Below are positions 32,713-44,926 of a stretch of 64,000 nt of DNA, in pieces. The translations under genes were made by a program, and so were the position numbers. This stretch comes from Astragalus membranaceus (taxonomy: Eukaryota; Streptophyta; Magnoliopsida; Fabales; Fabaceae). The notes under the pieces were generated by a model that was not told the DNA's origin, did no database searches, and worked only from the letters and a program-made list of their open reading frames with translations. The stretch covers positions 128,658,371 to 128,722,370 of the forward strand of contig CM076848.1 of the NCBI GenBank assembly GCA_039519185.1. Reading direction: 5' to 3'. Position 1 is the first letter of the stretch. Each line of letters begins with the position of its first letter.

Positions 32713-35402
32713 CCAAAGAGTCACTTGACGATGTATTGTAGGAAGATGTCTACTTACTCCCGTGATGAAAAACTATTAATCCATTGCTTCCAAGACAGCC
32801 TTGCTGGGGCATCTCTTAATTGGTATATGAAGTTAGAGCCATCCCAAGTTCGCTGCTGGAAGGATTTAGCAGACGCATTCCTCAAGCAATATCAATACAA
32901 TACAAACATGGCGCCAGACCGAACACAGTTGCAGAGCATGAGCAAGAAGGACAATGAATCATTCAAAGAGTATGCCCAGTGATGGAGGGCTTTGGCTGCA
33001 TAAGTTACACCTCCTCTTTTAGACAAAGAATTGGTTTCTATGTTCATGGAAACCTTGCCACCGCTATATTATGACCGTCTGATCAGCAGTGCATCATCCA
33101 ATTTTTTAGATATGGTGATTGCACAGGGGTCCACAAGTAACACAAGCTCCCAAAAGAAGCCATTCTCTGGCTTTCCCAAAAAGAAAGAAGGGGAAACCAA
33201 TATCATCACTATCAGCCCACCATACCAGCCACCCAACATCCCAGTTCCCACTCCCGCACAAACAGTCCGTCCATCCCAAAACAATAATCAAAGCAACCAC
33301 CAAAGGACCTATCAAAACAGAACAACCTTTGACCCAATTCCCATGTCATACACAGACCTTTTCAATTACCTCATCACCAATAAGCTCATCAATACAAGAC
33401 CCATGAAACCTGTTCAACCACCTTACTTCAGAGGATACAACCCCAATAGTACCTGTTCCTTCCACGAAGGAGCAGTTGGGCATGTTGTAGAGGATTGCAA
33501 AGCCTTCAAGATAGTGGTGCAAGACTTGATAGACGCAAAGGGCATAACGTTCAAGCAGGAGGATCCAAGTATCATGACCAACCCGTTGCCTGGTCACGGG
33601 AAGCATGCTGCTAATGCAATCATGGATATGAAGGAGCAGTCCCTAATCAGATCAGTAGAAGATATCCAGACTCCCCTAGAAATCATTCATGCAGAATTGT
33701 GCAAATTCGGGATTATTAGAATGGGTTGTGTTCAGAAAGGAGTTTGTACTAACGTCAGCTATGTGGGAGTATGTGAAGCATTCAAGGTGGTGTTACAGGA
33801 TCTGATCGATCGCCATATCATCCAGATGGGTATACAGGGGAAAGAAGAGGATGTTCTGACCTTCCAATCAGACGGGAGTAGAGGTGTGCAGAGACCTATC
33901 GAGGTGCCATACAGTCGGAATTCGGCTGTGGAAAGGCCAAGGACTATTGTGATCCCATTTCCAGCTCCTAGCATGAAGAACAATAATGTCCCATGGAGTT
34001 ACAGTGTGCCATTTCCGGCTCCGAAATCTCAAGCTGCTCTTGACATCACCAATATTGCAGGGAGTAGTGGGGTAACCAGAAGTGGGCGTGTGTATGTTCC
34101 CAAAGCTCAGGAAGAGGGTCTTTCTAAGGCAACAGAAGAGAGAATCCGAAAAGGAAAGAATGTAGAGCCAGAGCCTGTGATAAGTAGGAAGGTGTCAGAC
34201 CCAGAGGTTACTGAATTCTTGAAGATAATGCGGCAGAGTGACTACAAAGTGGTGGATCAGCTACACCACACCCCAGCCAAAATTTCCATCATGTCCCTAT
34301 TACTAAACTCAGAAACCCACCGTAATGCCTTGGTTAAAGTACTGAATGAGGCCCATGTCGCCCAAGATATTACTGTCAATCAGTTGGATGGCATAGTTGG
34401 GAATATCGTTGCATCTAACTACATTACTTTCACCGATGATGAGCTCACCCCAGAGGGGAAGGGGCACAATAAGGCGTTGCATATCTCAGTGAAGTGCGGT
34501 GAATATACGCTCTCCAGGGGTCTCATTGACAATAGATCCTCATTGAATGTTATGCCCAGATCAACAATGAACAAGTTAGAGGTAGATTGTTCCTACATGA
34601 AACCCAGCTCAACCCTGGTCAGAGCCTTTGATGGGTCTAAGAAAGAAGTCATGGGGGAAATGGAGTTTCCAATGCAAATAGGGCCTGAGGTGTTCTATGT
34701 GATCTTTTAGATTATGGACATTGAATCCTCATACAGCTGCCTCTTGGGGAGACCTTGGATCCATGCAGCAGGCGCTGTCCCTTCAACACTTCACCAAAAA
34801 CTCAAGTTTATAGTCGACGATGAGCTTGTAGTTTTCTTTGGGGAGGAAGAGTTCACAGTCAGCAAGCCTGTCCCCTCTCATTATATTGAAGCTGTAGAGG
34901 AATCCCTTGAATCCGCCTTTCAATCCTTAGAAATTGCGAACGCTGTGTTCGTAGGTGAAGAATCCCCACTACCTGCACCCAGGTTGTCCAATGCTGATAT
35001 TATGGTAGCAAAAGTCATGCTGAAGAATGGCTATCAGATTGGGAAGGGACTAGGAAGATCTGAACAAGGAATTCTGTCACCCGTGCTTCTGCAAGAATAC
35101 AAGGACAGGCGTGGGTTAGACTATTGGCCCACTCCAGCTGATAAGAGAAGAATGGCTGAGGAAAAACGTGAGAAGTGGTTGGCTAGGCTTCAGAGAAGAG
35201 AACCCAGATTGATGATGGCCCCCATAGGTGACCTCAAGCAGAACTTCAGGAGTGCTGGCATGCTGAACCCTAATCAGATAGCTGTCATCGAGGAAGAGTT
35301 AGCTGAAGAAGGCGAGGGTCGGGGCCTGGTTCGTCGTAGTGTTGCAGGAGAAGAAGTTGGGAACTGGAAGACCGTCGATTTCCCTGTTGTTTTCATTTCA
35401 AA
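32713..35402 (+). pseudogene. Ogre gag 3' part, zinc-knuckle-like motif, protease and G-patch
   Basis: Continues gag with KSHLTMYCRKM, FQDSLAGASLNWYMKL, KDNESFKEYAQ and LVSMFMETLPP. Near 33450-33500 a C-x2-H-x5-H-x4-C pattern (CSFHEGAVGHVVEDC) is a zinc-knuckle-like site. The aspartic protease region has LIDNRSSLNVMP at 34522-34557, where DNG is expected, so the active-site Gly is Arg. Then YSCLLGRPWIHAAGAVPSTLH, and a G-patch (NGYQIGKGLGRSEQGI, about 35029-35076). In-frame stops: TGA 32980, TAA 33001, TAG 34708. The frame ends at TAA 35404 unless the intron at 35403 is removed. Confidence 0.9.
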
Positions 35403-35605
35403 GTAATGATCTTTGTAATGCAAATCCTTTGGCTCTGCCCAAGGCCTTAGAACATTTTCATAGGGGCATGCATGTTTTCTTTTAGATATCATCTATCAAT
35501 AAAATGTAGTTTTGAATTCTCAAATGAATAAAAATTGCTTTTTGCGTCTTCATTTTGTGTCTATATTTTTGCTTGTTCATTGCTTTTCTATTCCCGTGAA
35601 TGCAG
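35403..35605 (+). other. predicted Ogre intron between protease and RT
   Basis: Donor GTAATG at 35403 and acceptor TGCAG ending at 35605, with a pyrimidine-rich upstream stretch. Joining 35402 to 35606 makes the Lys codon of FISK continue as SKMNASENND in frame, skipping the TAA. Spliced introns at this place are known for Ogre elements. The borders here are read from sequence only. Confidence 0.7.
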
Positions 35606-38600
35606 ATCTAAAATGAACGCCTCTGAAAATAATGATGCCAACGGTTCATATGTTAATTTTGATTACCCCGTTAATCAAGCTGAGGAGGATGTTGAGGATG
35701 ACTGGGAAACTCCTCCGGAACTGATGAGAATGGTTGAGCAAGAAGAAAAGGTTATTCAGCCACATGGGGAAACTGTTGAGATCATCAATTTAGGCACAGG
35801 GGGCGAAAAGAAAGAAGTCAAGGTTGGCACTTCAATGAAAAAGAGTGAGCATGAGAAGTTGGTTCAACTCCTGCGGGACTACATTGATGTCTTTGCATGG
35901 TCGTATGAAGATATGCCCGGTTTAGATACTGATATAGTGGTGCACAAGCTGCCAGTCAAGCCTGAGTGCCCTCCGGTTAAACAGAAGTTAAGGAGGATGA
36001 AGCCTGAGATGTCTTTAAAGATCAGAGACGAAGTGAAGAAACGGTTCGGCGCCGGTTTCCTAGCCGTAGCCAAGTATCCACAGTGGGTTGCTAACATTGT
36101 GCCAATGCCCAAAAAGGATGAAAAGTCAGAATGTGCGTTGATTACAGAGATCTGAATCGTGCCAGTCCCAAAGACGATTTTCCCCTCCCCCATATTGATG
36201 TCTTAGTTGATAGTACGGCGCAACATTCACTGTTCTCCTTCATGGATGGGTATTCAGGATATAATCAGATTAAAATGGCTCCTGAGGATATGGAGAAGAC
36301 TACTTTCACAACTCTTTGGGGAACATTCTGTTACAGAGTCATGCCATTCAGGTTGAAGAACGCCGGCGCTACCTATCAAAGGGCTATGGTCACATTGTTT
36401 CATGATATGATGCACAAGGAAATAGAGGTCTACGTGGATGATATGATCGCAAAGTCTAAAACTGATGAGGAACACATTGTCAATTTGCAAAAGCTCTTCG
36501 AGTGGTTGAGAAAATTCAAGCTCAGATTAAATCCAGCTAAGTGCACCTTTGGGGTGAGATCAGGAAAACTATTAGGGTTTATTGTCAGTCAAAGAGGGAT
36601 AAAGGTTGACCCAGACAAAGTGCGTGCAATTCTCGAGATGCCCGCTCCTAAGACAGAAAAAGAAGTTCGGGGTTTTCTCGGAAGACTGAACTACATTTCC
36701 AGGTTTATCTTCCAGTTAACTGCCACATGTGAGCCGATTTTCAAATTGCTGTGCAAGAATCAAGAGACTAAGCGGAATGATGACTGCCAAGAAGCTTTTG
36801 AGAAGATTAAGAAATACCTGCAGAATCCGCCTATTTTAATGCCTCCGGTGCATGGCAGACCTTTGATCCTGTATCTGACCATGCTAGAAAATTCAATGGG
36901 TTGTGTGTTAGGACAACATGACGAAACTGGCAGGAAAGAGCACGCAATTTATTATCTAAGCAAGAAGTTCGCTGACTGTGAGACGAGGTATTCGCTACTA
37001 GAAAATACTTGTTGCGCCTTGGCTTGGGCTGCTCATCGCTTGAGGCAGTACATGTTAAGTCACACCACTTGGTTGGTGTCGAAGATGGATCCTATCAAGT
37101 ATATCTTCGAGAAGCCTGCGCTTATAGGAAGAATTGCCAGATGGCAGATGCAGTTGTCAGAATATGATCTTCTTTATGTCACTCAAAAGGCCATCAAAGG
37201 TAGTGCGTTGGCCGAATACCTGGCAAATCAGCCTATTGAAGATTATCAGTCGATGTAGTGTGATTTCCCAGATGAGGACATTATGGCTTTATTTGAAGAA
37301 GGAAAGTCCCCAGAGAATGAAAGGTGGAGAGTAGTGTTCGACGGTGCTTCCAACAGTTATGGGCACGGGGCCGGGGCAGTGCTGATTTCCCCTGACAATC
37401 GCTTCATACCACTCATTACTAGATTGAGTTTCTATGTCACAAATAATATTGCAGAGTACGCGGCATGTATTCTGGGTATTCAGGCAGCTCTAGACTGGAA
37501 AGTTCAAAGATTATATGTGTATGGAGACTCAGCCTTAGTTATCCATCAAGTGAACAGAGATTGGGAAGCCAGAGATCCCGAGTTGATACTGTACAGGGAT
37601 TACATCCGAGAATTGGTTGAGCCCTTCGAAGAAATCACATTTCAACACCTTCCTCGCAGAGAGAATCAGCTGGCTGATGCACTGGCCACGTTAGCTTCAA
37701 TGTTTAATATCAACTGTGATAAGAACTTGACCCAGATCAGAATTCAGCATTGAAGTTTGCCGGCACACTACCACTACTCCTGCGCAGCAATTGAAGATAA
37801 AGAATATGATAAGCCTTGGTATCATGACATCAAGCAGTATATTCTGAATAGAGAGTATCCTCCAGGGGCATCGGAAAATGATAAAAGAACACTTAGAAGG
37901 CTGTCAATGAATTTCTTCTTGAGTGGCGAGGTTCTCTACAAGAGGAATCATGATAAAGTACTCCTTAGGTGTGTGGCAAAGGAGGAAGCAGAAAGGATCA
38001 TGAGGGAGGTGCATGAGGGCTGGTTTGGGACTCATTCAAACGGGCATACTATGGCAAGGAAGATATTAAGGGCTGGCTACTATTGGCTGCAGATGGAGTC
38101 AGACTGCTACAGTTTTGTAAGAAAGTGCCACAAATGCCAGATTTATGCCGATCACATACATGTGCCACCGGCTTCATTAAATGTCTTGACTGCATCCTGG
38201 ACATTTTCAATGTGGGGCATGGATGTCATTGGTCCCATAGAGCCCAAGGCGTCAAATGGGCACCGCTTCATCCTAGTTGCAATTGATTACTTCACCAAAT
38301 AGGTTGAAGCTGCTTCATATTCCAGCATAACCAGTTCTATGGTTGCCAAGTTTGTAAAGAAGGACCTGGTGTGTCGTTATGATCTCCCGGATAAAATCAT
38401 CACGGACAATGGTAGCAATCTGAATAGTAAAATGAAGAAAGAATTGTGCACAGAGTTTAAGATCAAACATCACAATTCCTCTCCCTACCGTCCGAAGATG
38501 AATGGGGCAGTTGAAGCAGCCAATAAGAATATCAAGAGAATCGTGCAGAATATGGTAGTAACCTATAAAGACTGGCACGAGATGCTCCCCTTTGCTTTGC

Positions 38601-39064
38601 ACGGGTATCACACCTCAGTACGCATTTCGACCGGGGCAACCCCCTTCTCTCTAGTGTATGGGTCAGAAACAGTTCTTCCCATTGAAGTTGAGATACCCTC
38701 TCTCCGAGTGCTCATGGAAACCAAGTTAGAAGAGGCTGAATGGGTTCAAACCCGTTTAGATCAGTTGAATCTCATAGAGGAAAAGACAATTGTTGCTTTG
38801 TGTCATGGTCAGATATACCAACAAAGGATTAAGACAGCTTTTGACAAGAAGGTTCGTCCCCGAGAATTCAGCGAAGGAGACCTTGTGCTCAAGAAAATCC
38901 TGCCTATCCAGAGTGACCCCCGTGGGAAATGGACTCCTAGCTATGATGGACCATATGTGGTAAAGAAAGCCTTTTCTGGAGGAGCATTGATACTCACTAA
39001 CATGGACGGTGAAGAACTCAGAAACCCAGTCAATTCAGATTCGGTCAAGAAATATTACGCCTGA
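35606..39064 (+). pseudogene. Ogre pol: RT, RNase H, archaeal-type RNase H, integrase
   Basis: After an acidic linker, RT starts with PPVKQKLRRMKPEM and VPMPKKD. One lost base near 36124 shifts the frame into MCVDYRDLNRASPKDDFPLP. The catalytic YVDD is at 36431-36442, and FLGRLNYISRFI ends the RT. RNase H has IYYLSKKF and YSLLE. The second, archaeal-type RNase H (37330-37700) shows VFDGASN, EYAACILG, YGDSALV and NQLADALA, the D-E-D-D set of Tat elements. Integrase has the H-H-C-C region (GTHSNGH...CHKCQ) and D-D-E: GMDVIG, TDNGSN, NGAVEAAN. Stops interrupt at TAG 37256, TGA 37751 and TAG 38300, the last in place of Trp in FTKWVEA. It ends at TGA 39062. Confidence 0.95.
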
Positions 39065-39880
39065 GAAAAATAAAAAGAAAAAGAGAAAGATGAGCCAAGC
39101 TAGAATTAGCTCGCTAGGTTGAAAACCCGAAAGGGCGGCCTAGGCAAAATTGAGCGACCCGGTGGATTGAAAACCCAAAAGGGCGATCCAGGCAAAAAGT
39201 AGGGTCAGAAAAGTTGGACATAAAAAGGAAAAATGAAAGGGGGCAAGCAGCGCCTCCAAAAGCTTGGATAAAAGGGTGATCAAGGCTGCAAGTATGAGCA
39301 GTTGGCATCAAACGCTCCAGAGACAAAGATTGTTCATAAGATCTGCTGCGCCCGTTCTCTTGTTTTTCTTAGTTTCAGAAAAAATTCCAATGTACTCTCT
39401 TCAGTCAGCGTGACATTCTGCATGTCTGACTTCCATATGAATAAAAGTCAAAATTTTTCACTCTATCAGTTTGTTGTCTTATCATTGCTTTCTTTTCATT
39501 TTTGATTTTAAACTACGTTTTATGGTAGATGATAAATCATGGAAATGTGCATAAGTCATAGCATTAAGGTCATTGCGAAATTTTTGAAAACAACGACAAA
39601 AAGAGACGATCTTTCAGTCAAGTAAGTTCACAAAAATCAAATAAGAAGCACTGATTGCATTAGAGAAAGAGGACGAAGCTCGGCTCCCGAATTCTTATCA
39701 TAGACGATCGTTGTGTCTCACAACGCAAGTCCCGCGAGTTGGTCGGACCAGCAAAAGAAAAGCCAAAAGAGCAAAAGAGTACCAAAAAAAAAAGAGTTGA
39801 AAAAGCAAAAGAGCAATAAACAAATAAAGTCATGCACTACATACACCAAGCATAAAACCATGCACTCATCAGACATAGAA

Positions 39881-39931
<51 letters not shown>

Positions 39932-40799
39932 GTAAAGAAAAGAGAAATTCAGACATTTGCATTACACTCATCATAAGAAAAAGAAAAAAGAAAATTGCAA
40001 TCATGGCATTTGCATTGCATGCATTGGTTCATTTTTTAGCTGCAGACAAGTGAGAAAGGATAAACACTTCGGTGTTAATGCTCGCCTTCAGATTCCAGAA
40101 AGCGCTCCCCCAGTTGGGAGTTCAGAGGAGAGAGAAGAAAAAGAAAAAAGAAAAGAAAAGGAAAAGAGAGAAACAGAAAAGAAAAGAAAGAAAAAGAGAC
40201 GAAAGAAAAGAAAAGAGAGCGCTCAGGCGCGCATTGCAGTTTGGAGCCCAGAGAGATCATCGCTCCTTTCTGCCCAGGTCTCACATTGTGTACGAGCAAC
40301 GCGATGGACCGCAGCCCCATGTGAGGTTCAACGGAATAGTTGTATCAGCCTAAGATACATTGGACGCCGTGCATTGATCAGTATATCAGTTCCGGAGCTG
40401 ATAACGATCCCCCCGGTCGCTTGAAAAGGCCAACAGGAAGCGTGCTCCTCAAAGCCACGTGCAAACTCGGATTCGTCAAGAGTTCGTTTAAGGATTACAG
40501 GTTTTAGGCAGCCTGGGCATTTTACCGCTTTCTGCACGCAAGTGCCCATTTTACTTTTTCTGTCCGCACGCAAGTGCCCATTTTACCTTTTCTGTCCGCA
40601 CGTCAGTGTTCATTTACTGTTTTCGCATCGACACGAAAGTGTCTATCTTTCCGAAAAAAGGAAAGGAGAAGAGAAAAATAGAAAAAATGAAAAAAATTCG
40701 GGTTTTTCCAAGGAGACAAAATCGGTATAATTTCTGAATTCTTTATTTCTATTTTGCCTCGAAATATGTCTCGGCCAATTCATATTTCTTTCCAAAATC
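39065..40799 (+). other. Ogre 3' non-coding region
   Basis: No gene. It starts with a twofold repeat of TTGAAAACCC..AAGGGCG..CCAGGCAAAA (39117-39200), also present at 4200-4400 on the other strand. It has an (AAT)n microsatellite (39879-39930), a purine-only stretch (40115-40220) and three imperfect ~37-bp repeats carrying GCACGCAAGTGCCCATTTTA (40535-40640). Frames here translate the repeats (poly-Asn, poly-Lys/Glu). Confidence 0.8.
39879..39930 (+). repeat. (AAT)n microsatellite
   Basis: About seventeen uninterrupted AAT units in the Ogre 3' non-coding region. Confidence 0.95.
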
Positions 40800-40817
40800 T
40801 AAATAAAGATGGGCAGC
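40800..40817 (+). other. polypurine tract of the Ogre
   Basis: TAAATAAAGATGGGCAGC directly precedes the 3' LTR start TGTCATAC. It is weaker in purines than the tract at 2763-2780 but in the right place. Confidence 0.55.
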
Positions 40818-43423
40818 TGTCATACCCCAATTTTGTCCGCCCAAGTCAAAAACATTTTTTTCAGAAAAAAAAATAGAGCAATAAGGTAATTCATAATGTG
40901 TGGAAAAGAGTGGATTTGTGCATTTGTGTGTATTCATCCCCTATTTCGCATTTTTATTTGAATTATGCGCGCGCGTCAGTCGTAACTGCGTGAGCTGCCC
41001 TGTGCCCTTGTCATTTGGCACGTGTTTTTATTTTCAAAAAGGCCATTATTAATTTTTGGCACCCAAAAACATTTTTCTTAATTTTCAGGAATTTTAGAAA
41101 ATAAAATAGTGCATATTTTTGCATTTTTGGGCATTTAAATAAAAGCAAATTAATTATTTTTGGACCAAGACCAGGTCAAGGACGTGGCATACATGTTACT
41201 CTACTAAGGGTAATTTTTGTATAATTTTTGGAAAGAAAATCTTAGTCCAAAATAATTAAAAATGCATTTTCCCCATTTTTAGTGCATAAAAAACCCAAAA
41301 AAGACCATTAAATATTCCCCAATTATTAAATGACAATTTTTATTGTCTAGAATATTTAAAGGGAATATTTTATGGTGCTCAAGTATATATGACACATTTT
41401 TAATAGGTGCACTTTCACTTCCATGCCCAAAAATTCAAAATTCAAAATTCAAAAGAAGGAAGTGTCATCAATAAGACAAAAGACCAAAAACAAGTTTTTT
41501 TTTCCTCCTCCTCTCTCTTGCTTCATACGAATTCCCTCTCTCTCTCTCTCTCACAAAATTCTTCCACACTCTTCTATTCCTTATCCCCTAAGAATATGCT
41601 TTGTACTATTCTTAACTTTTGTAGAAAATTAGGGTTTATGTTAGTTTTGTGCATTTCTTTGCCTAATAACATGAACCTTTACCAAAAATTGTAATCTAGT
41701 TTGTTTTCCTATATTATCTCATTGGCTTTCAAAAATAAATAGGTTTTGATTATGTATTTGGGTCGCATATTGTGAATAAATAGGGTTTTTATATGTTTGC
41801 TTATTGTTTAAGTTGATGATAGCCAATGTGACTCTCACTTGTGCCTAGTGCACCTTATTCTAAATGATGAAGATTTGCTCTATGCGATTAAACATGCTTT
41901 GATGCTTTGATTGCTAAGATGGCTTGCTTGATTATGGTTTGCCAATGATCATGCTTGAGGCTACTCTTTTGAATTCGCTTGTGCTTTGTAATCTCCTTGT
42001 TTACTCACATATTGTATCATCAATACTTAGATAGGTCCATTCCATACATTACATCTTCCACTAGATGTGCATTTAGATTCCCTTGCATTTTGTAGAAATA
42101 TTTGAGTATGGTCCTCGCCTAGCATCTTCCATTAGATGTGCATTTAGGTTCAATCTTGCCTACTCTTGCATTTTTGCTTAATGCCCAATTCAAGTTCCTT
42201 CTTTGCCTATTTATGTGTTGTGGTCTAATATGTGTTGTCTAGGCTAATATTTGCTCAAGAATTCAAATGAGATTAGTTGTAAAGTTATGTCCATGTTGTT
42301 GTTTGCCTAAGGATTCGATTTCAATGATTGTGCCATGCTTGAATCTCCAAATCTTCTTGCATTCATTGTTTTCTTTTCTAAATAGCTTAGCATGAAAATG
42401 GTGACTAGTGACAATTACCCATAACCTTTGTTAGTTTGGTTGTCCTAAGAGCCTAAATTTCAAAAAAAAAGATGTTTTCATATGCATAAGCTACTAGTGA
42501 TAATCACCCATAACCTTTGTTAGTTTGATTATCATGAACGCTTTCAATTTCAAAAGATATTTTCCTAAGCATCAAAAGTCATAGCAAGTGTTACTGTGTA
42601 CCACCCATAACCTTTGTTAGTTTGGTCATCATGAAGGCTTTCATCTTTCAAAAGAGATTTTTACATGCACTTAAGTGGGTTTTAGTAGTGATCACCCATA
42701 ACCTTTGTTAGTTTGATCATTATGAACGCCCTTCACTTTTCAAAACCAAAGCAAAAAGACTTTCACTTTCAAGGCTCGTTAGAACTACGTCGCTTTGATT
42801 CCCATTTGGGATACGTAGGAGCGAGCCACAATCTCGTCAAGCGCAACCATAAAAAATTAGCATTTGCATAACAAAAAGAAAAGGGTTATTTTCATAACAC
42901 AAAAAAAAGAATTACTTTTGCAAACCAAGATCATTTTCAGAACAAAAACATTCTCCTTTGAAGAATCATTTTCAAACCCATTGTCGCTAGTGGCTAATCA
43001 GAACCTTTGTTCGTCTAGCCATTGGTAGCAATGTCTTTTTCCCAAAAGAACAACAAGCGATGATCACTCATAACCTTTGTTAGTTTGATCATTCGTGCCA
43101 ATCAATCTCTTTCGAAAACCACTTTCAAAAGAGCAAATAAAAAAACGAGTTGCTACTAATAGTCAATCAGAACCTTTGTTCGTCTGACTGGCGGTGGTGA
43201 CTCTCATTTTCAAGAGTTCTTAGCGGTGATTACCCATAACCTTGGTTAGTTTAATCATTCACTAAATGCTCGTCCTATTTCGAAAACTCACTAAAAAGAT
43301 AAAAGACAAAAAAAAGGTTTTTTCTTCAATATTTTTCTTATAAAAAATATTGGTGGCGACTTCATTGTTTTAAAAAGTTGTAAACGAAGAAAGATCTCCT
43401 CAGGGACTTTTTCGGGTGCAACA
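40818..43423 (+). repeat. 3' LTR of the intact Ogre, with two internal deletions
   Basis: 2,606 bp, the same start and end as the 5' LTR. About 990 bp are missing at 41622 (equivalent to 16881-17872, including the TATA box) and about 314 bp at 43313 (equivalent to 19565-19878, including ACGTAG box 2). The stem-loop series is retained at about 42408-43258. Otherwise it differs by scattered substitutions. Confidence 0.95.
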
Positions 43424-43428
43424 ATGTT

Positions 43429-43576
43429 GTGGGGTGCTAATACCTTCCCCACACATAATCGACCCCCGAACCCAAAAATAAATGTTTTTTCAATGTTTTT
43501 CCTATTAAATAAATATTGATGACAGCTTCATTGTAAATTTTGAAGAATCCCTCTTTCGGATTTTTCGGTCGCTACA
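43429..43576 (+). repeat. outer Ogre-like LTR, end part
   Basis: Continues the LTR interrupted at 16080 (GTGGGGTGCTAATACCTTCC is shared with 19791) and ends GCTACA before the primer site. The split halves prove the nesting order. Confidence 0.88.
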
Positions 43577-43578
43577 GC

Positions 43579-43597
43579 TGGCGACTTCACTGGGGAC
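43579..43597 (+). other. primer binding site of the outer Ogre-like element
   Basis: TGGCGACTTCACTGGGGAC, identical to 19986-20004. Confidence 0.85.
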
Positions 43598-44557
43598 ATT
43601 TAAGAGAGTCAAGCCTAATTTAATTAAATGTGTAGATTATTGTTAATTTACTACTTTGTTTACTCTTAACGCTTATATTTGCATGTCTATTTTATTTATT
43701 TATTTCTTTGCTTTATTGAACCTTAGGGTATAGACCTTTGTACTATTATATATGTATTTCTTTTGCAGTTTAGGTAGTCTAGGTATTATGCCCATATCAC
43801 ACACATCACTTACACGTGTTTACTCACACACTTCTGAGTGGGGCCTTATACGCGGGTCTGAAAGCAACCTAGGACGAGTGGAGATTATTAGTGATAGTCA
43901 TTCTGGATTTATCTGTCTGACTATCATGAAAGTCTCAGCCAGAGTACGCTCTTTTATGGTATCCCACACCTGGTAGCCAGCTATCGTTGTGGATCATATC
44001 ATGAAAGGGATTTTAGCTCTGGAGACCTTTGTGAGGAAGTGAATAGAGCCACCTGAGGGACATAACCTATTTAGGACACAAGGGCATTTCACCTATCCGC
44101 TGCATCATTACAGATAATTTTTTCTCAAAAAAAATCAAATCATCAAAACCATTTGTGTCTTTTTCCTTTTTTTTACATATAGTTAATGCTTTCTCAAAAT
44201 TAAATCACCAAAAACCTTCTTTTACTTTTCATTTTTCTCCACACGTGTGACATCATTCTTTCATTCATCATACAAAATTATTATTTCACAAAAAAATGAC
44301 AAAAGTCCTTACATGCATTCATTTCATTTAGGTTTGCCGGGAATTGTAAAAGCTCAAAATTGTCAACTACCCCATTGCGATGTGTACTCACAATTTCCGG
44401 CAAAGCATAAAACCTATACACATGCATGTTCCCGTTCATTCACTTGTTCATGCATTACTCATCTTTTCATTCATTCATATACTCATATCATGTATCCCAT
44501 CAACAGAGTAAGGGACAAGCTGGTGCGTCAACATCGTTATTGGACTTGTTCTCAGGG
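43598..44557 (+). mobile_element. leader and gag start of the outer Ogre-like element, truncated
   Basis: Homologous to 20005-20470 near the primer site (TCAAGCCTAATT, AAATGTGT). It has a perfect 9-bp stem, TGATAGTCA/TGACTATCA, at 43892-43926. At 44490 an ATG opens MYPINRVRDKLVRQHRYW, the gag N-terminus. ORF1 is absent between leader and gag, so this element lacks the 2-kb ORF1 seen at 21113. Sequence switches to TAF6-derived DNA at about 44557. Confidence 0.75.
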
Positions 44558-44640
44558 GACAAGTTGGTGATGCCAAGGCTCTGTGCAATAACTCATACTC
44601 ATATTGCTTTCAATCTTCACAAGCAATTGAATTGAATTGA
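44558..44640 (-). pseudogene. TAF6: third TAF6 fragment (start of exon 1)
   Basis: Matches 6088-6190 (GACAAGTTGGTGATGCCAAG and the upstream region) but lacks about 20 bp of the coding start. The junction with Ogre gag shares GGGGACAAGTTGGTGA-like sequence. Non-coding by itself. Confidence 0.75.
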
Positions 44641-44926
44641 ATCGAATCAATTTAGGGTTTAAACTTTAAAGGGCATAGTAACAATTCGCGGCACAAGCCA
44701 CAAGGGTTTGATGTTTGAATTGAAATAGGATTACGATTGAATTGAAGGATTGCGTGTGATTGTTAATTTACCATAACCTTAGTCTTACTAGCTTTTCCTA
44801 CGTCAAGAATGGAAAACTGAACTGATGCTTATGTCTTTTTCTTGACAAAAAGTGGTGTTAATGTTAATCTTCTTCGGATGGTTTTTTTTTCGACAATATA
44901 ACTTCTTCGGATGCTAATATTTTTTT
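44641..44926. other. TAF6 5' flank copy
   Basis: Parallel to 6190-6470 with scattered differences. No gene. Confidence 0.6.

Larger units (their letters stand above)
16081..43423 (+). mobile_element. complete Ogre-type (Ty3-gypsy, Tat lineage) retrotransposon
   Basis: A full element with LTRs at 16081-19983 and 40818-43423 and target duplications ATGTT at 16076-16080 and 43424-43428. It has a primer site at 19986, ORF1, gag-protease, RT-RNase H, archaeal-type RNase H, integrase and a purine tract. Without the nested CACTA it is about 19 kb, within the range known for Ogre. ORF1 upstream of gag, the extra RNase H and an intron before RT are the diagnostic Ogre features. It inserted in the LTR of a related element. 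Several nonsense codons and two frameshifts, plus the CACTA in gag, make it inactive. Confidence 0.95.

Noticed and set aside
39713..40424. Poly-Asn and Lys/Glu-rich frames
   Set aside because: They arise from the (AAT)n microsatellite and a purine-only stretch of the Ogre 3' non-coding region.
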